This document shows, in pieces, positions 47,111-61,339 of a DNA stretch of 64,000 nucleotides. The stretch lies in the NCBI RefSeq assembly GCF_016906535.1, contig NC_057371.1:2831837-2895836 (forward strand), read 5' to 3'. The notes beneath the pieces were generated by a model. The model was not told the origin of the DNA and did not search any database. It was given only the letters and a program-made list of their open reading frames with translations. This DNA comes from Rhizoctonia solani. Its lineage: Eukaryota; Basidiomycota; Agaricomycetes; Cantharellales; Ceratobasidiaceae. The stretch's first letter is position 1; every line of letters starts with the position of its first letter. The position numbers and the translations under genes are program-made.

Positions 47111-47896
47111 TTTTGTAAAGCACGTATCAAGCTTTAGAATGGAACAAGATCAAGCTGATAAGATAAGGCCCTGAAGATTTGTAACCAAATTGGGAGTTTG
47201 GCGCTTTGCAGTGACTGCATATATTCCAACAGTAATTACAATATATTAGAGACAGGGGATAGGGGTGGTGCAAACAAAAAGCAGCCTCCCTTGTCCTCAG
47301 TCCTCTGCGCTCTCCCACCTGTACAAACTTGCTCCCCACTCACTGCTTCAATATGCCTGCTGAGAACGCGTGATCCAACCCCAGGCCCTTGCAGAAAGGC
47401 AAGGGCCACGCCAATGTGCCTCCTGAGCCCAAGTGTCCTCTTTGTAGTCAAAGCATTTAAGGGAGTTCATTGTACCAAGTTATTCAATTACATCCTTGAG
47501 CTGTTATACAGCCCTTTATATACTTTTGTAGCTTCATATATGACATATGATAACATATGCCTGCATACACTGGATAATTGGGGCGGACTTGGTACAGGAG
47601 TAAAATTGAATTCAATTAAAAATTTACTTTTAGAACGCAATTTCTATTTGCATGGGCCATGGCTTACAGAAAGGCATTTTGGACAGGTCTACTTGTTGGA
47701 CCAAGCTTGCACAGCCTCCTGTGTGCGGGCCAATTCCAAGCCATCCCAGCAGACCATTTTAGGAGACCAATTATTTCTAAAATCCTTATGGAAAGACACC
47801 CATTCTATGTCTTTCTACAGGGGGCCCTATGGCTTGTTATACAATATAATATTATTAAGCACTTGCCAGTGAATTGCTATACAGATTTTCAAATTG
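47111..47896. repeat. Third, single-armed relative of the palindromic elements
   Basis: The segment about 47690-47830 (aagcttgcacagcctcctgtg, gcgggccaattccaagcc, ccttatggaaagacacccatt) matches about 45850-45960. The ends near 47147 (agatcaagctgataagataa) match about 46660-46680 in inverted form. The open frame of 224 aa across it is not considered a gene. Confidence 0.45.
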
Positions 47897-50800
47897 TTAC
47901 TTTTTTGCGTCAACAGAGTGATTACTAGCTGAGAGTTTTGATGCTTTCAGACGGAACACCTTCCTCTGTGAGCTTCCACCTCCTGTGACTACTGAGTGCC
48001 CAGATGTAGTAGGTGCTGTGGAGCTAGACCCAGGCTGTAATTGCAACAGCTGCTCCGGTGTAGCAGTAGCTGCTCTTGGCTGCGCACTTCCAGATGGCCT
48101 GGGAACAATTGGTGCTTGTCTTGAAGAGCTACCACTGGCAGCTGGATCTGTACGTGTTGGCATGCTGCTTGGTGGATCCATGGACGGTGCTGTGCGCTTC
48201 TTGGGTGGCACCAATATTGGCCCTTGAACAGATAACGTGTGTCAACCTTAGCAGAAAATGTGTTTAAATGAATCCATACCTGTCGCAGATAAAGGCTGAC
48301 TTGGCTGTGTTGTTGCCGCAGCCACCAATGACAGGTCAGAAGAAGAGTGATCAAGTCTTGCCTTTTTTGCATGGAACTTAGTCTTTTGTTGACTACTGGC
48401 CACCATTGTCCGGGCACCAATGGCATTTGGTGTGGTGGTAGGTACACCCTGGGATACTTCACAACGTTAATATTCTCTTTGCACTCCGCAATCAATATCC
48501 AAGAAGAACTTACTCAGCAACTCATCAGTCTGTTCTGTGCTTCCTGTTGATAATGTTGGAAGAGGTTGCATGCTCTGTGTTGTAGGGACTACTGTCAGAA
48601 TACGTTGCTCCTGATCAGCAATGGTCAAGCTTTATCTAGGCTGGAGCAACGTACAATTGCTTGAGGGAGCACCAGAAACCTGTGATCCCAGTGCCTTGGC
48701 TAGGGCTAGCTTTTGAACAGCATTTGCATCTTGAGAGCATTGTTCATTTTGGCTTTTTCTCTTGCGTGGCCCAGCTTTGGAAGTGGATGGTTTTGTACCC
48801 TTTGTTGAAGGGACTGCAGGGATCTCCTCCAAGTCAAGCTCATTGTGATCATTGGAGTGTGGCTGAGCGATTTCCAAGTACACAGTTTGCAAGGTTCTTT
48901 GCAAGCTCAGGAAATGGTTAGAGAGCTGTGCCTTACTATCTGCGTAAACATTCAGGGCCAGATCAATTCCCTCTGGCGCCATGATGTTGTATACAGCTAC
49001 ATCTCGCAGCTGCCCAGGGCGATCAACGCAACCCATGATTTGGTCAAGCTCAAGCCCAGACCAAACACTGCTCTGCAGATGGGAAAAATTGTTAGACAAA
49101 CTGAGTGATGCAAACATTGAGCCATACATACTACAATGATCACAACTGAGGCTTCCACCAAGTTGAGACCAGCTGAGCCTACATTGCTGATGATCATGAT
49201 TCGGCATGATGGGTTGTTGGCAAACTTCTCAACAGACCGTTGACGCTTGGTGGTAGCCATAGAGCCGTTGTACGTCACATAGTCTTTTTCTTTGAGAGTG
49301 AGCATCTGATATAATTTTCAGTCATCAAACGTGAAGCTACAAATCACTTGCAAGAAATAAGAGCACTGACCTTTGCAATGAGTGCTTGGTGCTGCTGAAA
49401 TTCCACGTATATGAGAAACTTCCGCGGCTTCTTGCTGGGCAAAGGTTCTTGCACAAGCCTTGCTTTATCTAGTGTACCATCCTCAAGCAATGCAACGGGT
49501 TTGGGGTTGCCAATCCAGAACCACTCAATCAATCCCATGACACATTGCATCCTTGTGGACATCTTCTGGGGCAGATTCTCCACTGTCCAGTTGTTGGTGA
49601 CTTTGTTTGTCAAGGTACCACGATCAAGCTCCTGAGCCTGCTCTTCCAGCCGTAGCGCTCCCAGCTTAGCCAGCATGCCAGCAAACTTCTGTTCTATCAG
49701 GAAGTTCTGATTTGAGATTTGTAAGTGTTGGTGTAATCAGCTTATATGGGAAAGCAAATTTGACTCACATGCCACCTGACATTCTTGCAATTGCTCTGTT
49801 CCACCTCCCCCTGTGCCTGAGACCCATTCCATGCATTCTCATCTACATCCTCATCCTCATTGTCACCCACATTGTCCTGCGCTTGCTTTCTTTTTTGTCT
49901 CTTGGCAGCCTTAGCCTTTTGCGCCAGTTTTGTTCTGTTATAAATCATCAACAAAGTCAGTTGTTGTGTGATAGAATACGGAGACAGGAGATTATATCTG
50001 AGAGAAAGGCAAAAAAGGGTGGGACATACTTTTTGCTCTTCTGCTGTGTGTGCTCTTGATTGATGACCCGTTGCATTTCTTTCTCTTCTTCATTCATGGG
50101 TGCCCAAGCAATGAACTTCTGTACAAACAGGAGATCCAAGATTTGTCTGCCCAAATAGTCTAAGGACTCATTTGTGCAACAAATCATGATGGGGAGAAGA
50201 AGCAAGCGCAACATGTTTAGTGGCTGCTTTGAAACATGAATCATATGGAGGATGCTCTGCTGGTCCTCAGCCTGGTACTTGCTTTCCAGTTCTTCCTTGA
50301 TCTTAGCAGCGCGGGGGTCGTACAAGGGAATTTTGGCAAGTAAAAGTGCCGCTTGAAGCTCCCTTTCTACTGTGGCTTGAATTACCGCTGTGCTTGTAAG
50401 CCTCCAACTTTCATTACCAGTTGACAGCATTTCCTGCATCTCGTTCCAGACCTGAACTCCTTGCTCACCAAGCAATGGCTGGTAGCGCAGGTTTCGTCCA
50501 AGAGCAAGCAGGCACTAGTACGCACAGGCGTAACGTAATGTCAATGATGCGCTGGTGTATAACATAGTCAAATGACTTACTTTGAGCGACGTAAACAATG
50601 GTGTGGCGGTTGCTCCAATCACCAAGGACAAGGACTGAGTAATGAGCTGAACCCCTTGTTGAGTGTGACTGCTGTTTTGGAGATTGTGTATCTTGTCCAC
50701 AGCTGCCACCCAAAAGCGCATTCCAAAGAGTGAGCCTGCATTGCTGATCCCTGCCTTGAAAGCAGGTGTCTTGCCCTTAGCTTCGTACTCCCTTGCATCT

Positions 50801-52942
50801 TTACCCTTGAATGCAGGAGGGAGCTGTAAGCACCGTTTTGCTTCCTTTGCAATAGCCTGATAAGGTCACCGGATTTATTTAATAGTTCTACCAGCATAGT
50901 CAATGAATGTACACTTACCGATAGGTCTGCAATGATAACTACTTGCCCTGCATGCTCCAAGTCTCGTCCAGCTGCAGCGCGGTATGGACCTGTTGGGTCA
51001 CTGCAGAAGCTCTCAAGGGTGCCGCTCTCAACTGAGTACCGGACAGGAACAAAACTACCAAGCTGGGTAAACTTCTTCCATTGCTCCATCCATTGATTGC
51101 CAAGTGTCCGCAGAGTAATGACAATTGATGGCAAATTTGGTATGGTCTTTTGGCCTGCAAAGTATGGCAAGCTTTGCTCTACAGGTCACAGAGTCAGAGT
51201 CAACCAAACAGCACATCAGCCACACAAACACCACTCACCTTGGATAAACATGGGTGTTGCAAGACGCTCTTTGGCTGGCAGTTCCTGTTGCTTATAGTAA
51301 TGTTGGATCATGCTAATGACCCCAATGATTTGCACCGTCTTTCCAAGTCCAACATTGTCGCACAGTAAAGTTGGTTGGGCGCAATCGCCCACTCTCTGTG
51401 TGAAAGCGCCTTCCAAGATTCTGAGAGTGCCTACCACTTGATGCCAAAACGGCACCGCACAAGTTTTGGCCAGTGGAGCCATGTCTTTGGCGCTTTCACC
51501 AGTGCCAGGCTCTGCAAACGGGAACTGATCCACACCTGGCAGTCCTAGCTGGGCCCACAAAGCCTCCGTGGACAAGGACTTGAGATGCGATACCCCAATA
51601 TCCTTGCACCCATCCACCAAACTGTGGAGACCAGAGACACCAACTGTAGGGATAGGAAGCTCGGACTCGTCAAGACAGCCAACTCCATAGCAGTACTCCT
51701 CAACATAGTAAGCATAGGCAGCCTGCATTTCTTCTTTGCTTGGACCATCTTGAGTTGACTTGCTTTTAGATTTTGACGCCGCTGGTTCAAGAGTTCCTAT
51801 AAGCAAATAACTTAAACACAAGCTGGTTGGTACTCACTCAGATCATCCTCAAGACTTCCAAACCCAAGACTTGACCATAACTGCTTCAGCGTACGTTCCC
51901 TGGACAGGAAGTGAAGCTCATCAACCTCCTTTGTCCCTATTGCTATCTTCCGCCAATCAGTCAAAGCCCTTGTTGCGTCACACAATGCCTTGGGGGATCT
52001 GAGCCTTTGAGCATCTATTATAACAATCCATTAGCTTGGCGTTTTTCGTGAAGCTTGGCTTGCATACCTTCCAGTTTGCTGTCGACCTTTTGCATTCTAG
52101 CACATGATGTGGTTACCTTACGCTTTAAGCTCCGCGCAAGGTTCTCATACTTGCGCTGTGCAAAGCAACGAATTGTAGGGATCAGCTCTGGGACAACAGT
52201 CCCACGACTGCTGACCCCTGCATCGCCAAATAGGGCTTGAGCCAAAGCTGCTTGCACATCTTGTTCTTCCAGCCTTGCATGGGTGTCAGCTATAGGCACC
52301 TGATGCTCAAGAACACGCTTGGTAGCTGGACGTTCCTGCGTGTATGATTGTGGTCACATACTGAGACGTACTTGGTCATGTAAAACTCACCCTGTTTAAG
52401 CTTCTGTCATCCTTCCAGAGATTGGCAGGAGTAGCCCCAATCTTTCCCAAAGTCTCCTCCACTTGATTCATGACGCCGCCCTTCCTGTTGATTGCAGCCA
52501 ATACCAGGTTGCGATACGCAGCATACCCATAAGGGTCCGGGCCACCTTTCTCGCCTCAAGTAGTGGACTTGATTGTCTTGCGGATTGGTATCTTCCTCAC
52601 ATAATCCGCCTTCCAGGTATCCCAGAAATATTGCAGGAAGCGTTCTGCAGCCTGACGCTCATGGAGCCCAAGTGCCTTCCGGCGATTTTTGGTGATCAAG
52701 GCAATTGAAGACTTGGGCATGGTGAGGCCCAGTTCCTTGCTTGAATCCAACTGTGGGTCACTGTTGCCAACTACATCAATCTCAGCATCGTAATAGTCCT
52801 CACTACCCTTTAGAGGAAACAGCCCAAAAAGCTCCCTCCACACGTTGCTTGTCCAGGGAGGGCAGGTTAACGGGTGTGACTTGTTCATAGCAGCAGCTTC
52901 GAACAGGTAGAGAACGGAGTGGGCAACGGGAGTCAAAGGCAT
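47897..52942 (-). pseudogene. SNF2-family ATPase-like gene, fuller copy, with decayed motifs and one in-frame TGA
   Basis: About a dozen exons on the minus strand. ATG 52942 starts a frame (MPLTPVAHSVLYLFEAA) stopped by TGA at 52556-52558, after which the same frame continues (GEKGGPDPYGYAAYRNL) to a GTGAGT donor. Motif I is LLCDNVGLGKTVQ near 51340-51365, motif II AAVDKIHN near 50690, motif III IGATATP near 50605. The second lobe has FLIYVEFQQH, VTYNGSMATTKRQR, ISNVGSAGLN and DQIMGCVDRPGQ (about 49005-49040). Two key positions are changed: Lys in motif II where Glu is expected, and Cys for the first Arg of motif VI. Later exons (KKARLDHSSSDLSLVAAATT and a Ser/Pro-rich tail to 47897) are non-conserved. 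SNF2 proteins remodel chromatin or repair DNA by ATP-driven translocation; this copy is unlikely to be active as written. Confidence 0.8.
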
Positions 52943-54310
52943 GGTGAGGATCTAAGTGTGATGAAAAGGATAAATGTGAGATAGTGGTGATAGACTGCTA
53001 AGTAGCTCAAGTAGTAGCTGGGACTGCAAAGATCACGTTTGGGGGTATTGCTACCTGCGAGCATTGGTTCTTTTGTATCATGGCCTCCAGGATTACAATC
53101 ACATGTCTCATGGCGATCATAAGAAAGTGCTACCTTGTCTCAGACTTTGTCTGCTGGATCCTCAAAGCTCCGCTGTCATGCCAAGCCAATCAATACCGTT
53201 AAAGGAAGCAGTTTTCAGCTAAGGCATTACCCATATTAGGCATCTCAGCCGTATTCAATCTTTGGCTGTCTGTATCTACATTTGATTTTCTCAAGTGGGA
53301 ACCCCCACAGCCAAAATTAACTGATGACAGTCAGATTGCAGATTGTTTGAGCTAAGATAAATGCGGGGGTAAATTAAGTTTCAGTGCAAGGCTTGGATCA
53401 TCTTGGAACGATTCCCTGTGCCTTAGAATCTTGTATAAAATATGTTCTTTTCTTTTGAAGGCTTGATGAACAACAACCGTGGATGTTCACTCAATTGTTG
53501 GTTTCAAGAATTCATTTTGTTTTTAATCAATTCTATCATGTGGCGGAATAAGGTTTGTCACCTTATTAAGATCCAATGTTTCCTTTCTAACTTTGTTACT
53601 CACCTTTCCACAATTGGAGAAATGCTGCTCACGTCATGCTGGACGCTTGCACGCAAATACTTTATCAGCAGTGCTTGCAGAAAAAAGTGCAATATTGGGT
53701 TCAATAGTTCCATTGTTGAAAGGCTTGCGTCAAGACCTAAGGTACTGGTCTTAAGGGTTGTGGCGCACCGCTGGTGCCAACATTTGACAGGCACATTCTA
53801 GAACAGGCACTATGGCAGCTCAAATTAAACAGTCTCTTTTGTTGAGTTCCGCAGTCTGGTAGTGAAACACAGCCTATTGAGTACGGAAACGCAAGACAGA
53901 CACACCCAACCCTGGTAAATGATATCCATGCGCAGACCATTATGAGCAATCACACAACCTTGACGCAACATGTGATCAGCAGTGCGGGGACATGCAATCA
54001 ATACTGATCTTGGTTTGACATGAGATTTGCCATGTATTTCATGGCAACAAGTGATACGGTATCATGGCTTAATCAATCAGGATTTTGCATGGCTGACTGC
54101 TCTTATGTCTGTACCTGAGGCCGTGGATATGACAATCAGTCTTGGTAAATTCCTTTTGACCAATAACGTTATTTGTGCGGTTGTTCATCTGATTTTGGTT
54201 TGATTGATTATAAGTACTCTGAAGCTCACAGAAGACCATCTAACTAACGGGTTTTACCTTGAAACCAACTTCTCTCCTCTTGATCTTTGTACCTTCTGCT
54301 TTTCTCAACC
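52943..54310. promoter_or_regulatory. 1.4-kb region between two divergent genes
   Basis: It lies between the starts at 52942 (-) and 54311 (+). A pyrimidine-rich leader (acttctctcctcttgatctt) precedes ATG 54311. Open frames inside (for example 53442-53801) have no motif. Confidence 0.4.
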
Positions 54311-57231
54311 ATGTCTTCACGCTATTCATCTCCAAACTATACTGAGGACAAGGCAACCTTTGAAACTGATAAAAGGGAGCAGATTGACAAGAACTTACCC
54401 AAGATCAAGCTGGTGACGCTTAGGGAGTGGCTGGCAATTTGGCTTTGCTTGGACCGTGAGTCAACGCCTGAGCTCCGAGATGCGTTTGGCTTGTGTAGCC
54501 ATTTCTATGATCCAGAGTCAAGGAGGCTGCGACGCGCTCAAATTACCTTCAACGATTGCCGCCCGCTGAATAACCAAACTGTCCATCAACTTGCGGATGT
54601 TGACTCAATGATTGGCGTTGTTCCAAGAAACATGCCTTTGATTCCTGTACCCACTCTCAAGACTGTCAAGTATTACATGATGAGAAGCAAATCGTATACT
54701 CTTACCTCTGACCTCCATATTGGGCCAGTCAAAGTATTGATGGATGACCGTACTTTAGTAAGCAATCCCCACATACACTCATTGTCATTAGCATACCACT
54801 CACCATGTTTTGCTTTGATTTAGGAAATGCATATACACAAAGTGCCCAACATTTGATTCTTGGATTTGGGAGATAATGGAATGTTCCGCATGCACTTCCC
54901 GCTTTTGGGATCAACCGGTAACAACATGTACCTGGGTGACTCCCAAATGGCTCAGCTCTACGACTTGGCGTTTCATCCAGCAGCTCTTCAAACCCTCCCG
55001 GAGGATTTAGTACGAGAATGGCCTGGCACCTATGAGGACAAGAAGTTCAGAAGTCAAAGCCACAAGTCCAAGCAAAAAGAGTATCAAAACCAGCAAGGCG
55101 AGAGTCAAGACATGCGTGGAGGCGTGGCGCAGCAAACTGGTCAAGACATTCATGTCAAGTATATTCAGGATTGGTTGGATTGCGCCAGAGCCATGATCCA
55201 GGAGACTGAGAAGCTGCGCTGGGCCAGGTACTTTTTCTTGTCCTACAAGCTCAGAGGAGTGAAGAATCGGGAGTGCAGCGTTCATCCCCCTCCAGAGGTC
55301 CCCCCCGTGACTGTGCTTAATGAGCCTACGGGTGATGATGAAGGTATGCATGAATAGCTATCAGAGTCCCATTTGCTCACTAACAAAGCTTACATGGTCT
55401 CCAGATGTTGAAATTGAGGTTGATCAAGAAAGCCCAAGGGTGAAAGCTGTCGAAGGTATACTCAGCCATTTCAATACCACTCTATTTGAGCCTGGTATGT
55501 GGTTCATCAACATTGCCACCCGGATCACCATCTCGCCAAATCCGGACGATCCATCGGAGTGTACCTTTGCGGATGCGGATATGCACTCCCTTCTATTTCA
55601 ACACTATACCGGCTTAGCATTTGAAAGCTGTGAAGAGCTTGTTAGCGGTCAAGGAAATCATTACCAGAAGGACAAAGTTGCCCACTTGAACGCCCTTGCT
55701 GGCGGTCGCTTGACCATCCCCCGTAGGCTAGCAGGAGACACCGGTATCACTTATGCGCAAATCTACACCACCAACAAAAGCAATACCTACAACATTGCGC
55801 TAGCTCAGAACGCACAGCGAACCAGCGCCATCCAAATGCTTGAGTCATGGGATCAAGAGCTCAGCACGCATATCAACGGGTTGATGTCTAGCTTTGAGAA
55901 CTCAGCTTGCAACCATGGTGTAGCCTTACGTATTGAGACTTGTGTAGAGTATGAGAGCTATCCCACCTGTCATTTGAGAATACCGGATGAGCTGCTCCGG
56001 AGGTGTGTCTATGTTTTAGACCGTGATGTGTTCTGGTAAGCACGTATTCTGCTCATCCCTGTGGAAGTAATACTCATCTGTTGGCAGGCACTGGAAACGT
56101 TGCCGGCTTGCGTCCATGAAAAGCGTTATGTGCCAATGGATGGACGCTCGGCGTACGTTTACCCTCAACCGGCTTGCCGTGGCTGGGACATTGCTCATCA
56201 TCATGGAATACATGATGAATGCACTGGTGAACCGTCCAGCCTCTGGGGGGACTTGGGACCAGGTTCATGATGCAGCCTGCGTTAAAGAAATGAGGGGAAA
56301 CAAATTGGTTCCCACGCGTAAGCTGGGCGCCCTGTTTCTCCCCAAGATTCATTTTGAGAAAAACAAACAGCCGCGTGTTTCTAGGCAGCGAGTTCTTGAC
56401 CAGGCAATCATTCTCTACTTACTTGGGCCTCAAGGTCAATCGTTGAGCAGTATCATGGCTTTCAACAAGATTGTGGGAGTGAATCTCCAAAAGCGACCGC
56501 GCGATGAAGACCCTTGCCCTTGGGAAAGCGGCGCGCAGAATTCAAGCGCGGCTCCAATATCAAACAAGCAGAGACTAGTTACGATCCGGAGTACCCATGA
56601 CACAGCAAACCCGCTTGCTGGTCCCGATTATGCTCAAGATCAGGATACGTACTCATCAGAAGAAGAAGATCAGGCAGAGCAAGAGAGCGCTTCACCGTTC
56701 AAGAATATGCTTTGGGACATTATCAGCAATTATCCAATCCAGATCATGAACAAGGCTCCTAACCGCTCACAAGCGCGTGAGTCTTGGTGCCGACTTGGCA
56801 GCGACGAGCTTGCTGGAGTAACGCATGACTTCTTCACCAGCATGGAGAATCTCACAAGAGCGTTTGAATCGTACTACTTGTTTCCTGCTGATCTCAGCAA
56901 GTGGGATGCCACCGTGGCTCATCTGTTTCCGCTCATTCAAGGCAGCACCGGGAACCTTGAAAGGCGACAAGGTGTTTCGAATTTGGGAGTGGTGGTTGAG
57001 TTTTGCACCATGCAGCTAGCCCTTCCTGAGTCAAGTCGAGCGCAGATGGTTCAAGACGCTAGACGATATGTCTCAGCACACTGGGCTTGGTTACCCATAG
57101 GCACAGGCAAGAACCACTTGTGGTCAACCGGGGTCAGCAACGTGCCTAAATCTGCGCAACAAGTAGGACCATTGAAAGGAGGGCCTTGGATGATTTGCAA
57201 CCCTAGGTTAATTCGCGCTGGTGATCACTAA
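54311..57231 (+). pseudogene. Unrecognised 914-codon gene with one in-frame TGA
   Basis: Exons 54311-54757, 54824-55343, 55405-56035 and 56088-57231 join in phase with GT-AG introns and total 2742 nt. The only break is TGA at 54854-54856, ten codons into exon 2 (KVPNI, stop, FLDLGDNGMFRMH). Blocks seen: IKLVTLREWLAIWLCLDRES at the start, MFRMHFPLLGSTGNNMYLG, DWLDCARAMIQETEKLRWAR, MWFINIATRITISPNPDDPS, a basic-acidic linker (TYSSEEEDQAEQES) and a C-terminal part ending CNPRLIRAGDH. I recognise no domain. The head-to-head position with the SNF2-like gene may mean they form one unit. If the TGA is a sequencing error, RNA-edited or read through, this is a normal gene. Confidence 0.55.
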
Positions 57232-58846
57232 TGTAATACCCTCATATTGGTGGTAGTGCGTGGAAGCCTTTTTGTTCTTCATGATAACAGGCCCAGCTGA
57301 CTCGTAGCCCAGACATGTAGCTAAAGTGTCATGATTACACTTGATACACCAGCCGTTCATTGATATGATCTTTGACTGCTTGAACTCAGTCATTGCTTGT
57401 TCAAAATACCCTACTCCGTTTGAGACAATATTATTTATCTTCAAACCAGGATTAAGACTTTGAGTTGTAGACGCTTTATGATATTTAGTTTACACTTGGG
57501 TTGGTTTTGTACTAGTTTAGTAGCTCATTAAGTGAGCCAGTACCACAGGGGATGGTGTATGACTTACGCAAAACAACAGGCTAAAACCCTATCATAATGG
57601 GCAATGCTTTATTGTATCAATCTTTCACGCATTGGGCTCACTACTAGTGGTTTCATCAACTCTGTAAACTTCTGCCATTTACGTGTGAAAGATTTGTTGA
57701 GCATTTCTTTTACAAGACCCCAGATTCTAAGCAGCAACATAGGTGATTTCATGATATCCCAATCAGAAAGTGATAGCGTCAGCATATGAGAAAATTATGA
57801 ACGTATCATAAACAGAAAATTCATGTATTCATATCCAACCTTTTATGACTCTGGAAGGTTATATGCAGCAACACGCAATTGGAAGGACCAGGGCTATAAT
57901 GGGAGGTGCCCCTAGTATTGCCCGTATGTTTGTCAGTAGTACATTTATGTGGCTCATCTTCAACATAGAAAGCAACGTTTTATTCCTCAATAAACAATTA
58001 GACATTTGGAGAAAGCCATCATTCTCTTGTAGCTCACATAAAGCACTTGCTGATAAAACAAAGCCTCAAAACAACAAGTCGGGTACATGCAAAGGCTCTA
58101 TTGTCTTTTATACCGACTCATAAGGTCTTGCGCAGGACAGTGTAGACCGCCAAATACATCTCAGAATATTCATTTATAGTTTCTATTGACTGATACAGAT
58201 AACCCTTACCCATTTTTGACTCCAATACCCAACCGGTCTAAAGCGCTTATTGGTCATAGCACAGTATCTTCCATTATCGGCCATGGCAGAAAGATAATGA
58301 TGGTTAATCAACCAACAGTTGACACCCCAATACCACCAATATGTATTGGGAAAAGCTCCCTGATGAAAAATCCTGAGGAGGGAAGTGGGTTACACGTCTG
58401 AGAAAATTACTCACGACCAACAATTAGTTTCTGACGGTCCCGCTATTCCAGGTGGCTCTTAGCCTTAGCGCGTACTCCGCATTTTTCAGTCATTATACTT
58501 ATCACTTGGGTTAACCAAATTTGTTGCCAGGAGCTTTCCCAAGACTGGATTCACCGAAATGAAGCAAGTTGACTTGGACATTGTGGGATGGACTTCAAGG
58601 CTTAAAGCAGGCTGGTCATTTCAAAACGGGCAACTACTCATTTACTTACTATGATGACATGTATGTACTCTCCGATCTATGACATTATATTTGTAGCCTA
58701 CCATATGTTTGATAAATTTCAGCTATGTGGATTGCTTTTTTCCGCAACAGGATGTAATAGATATATATTCATGTAGGACCGTTTTATATCAAAACAAGTC
58801 CTCAAAATTCACAAAAAAAAAACAGAATATACAAGAAAATAGCTCC
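57232..58846. other. Intergenic stretch, no gene supported
   Basis: AT-rich with short open frames (57604, 57845, 58186) that lack splice partners and motifs. It may hold old remnants; I see none I can name. Confidence 0.35.

Positions 58847-61339
<2,493 letters not shown>

Noticed and set aside
47198..47872. 224-aa plus-strand ORF
   Set aside because: It lies over palindromic-element sequence and has no coding signature beyond openness.
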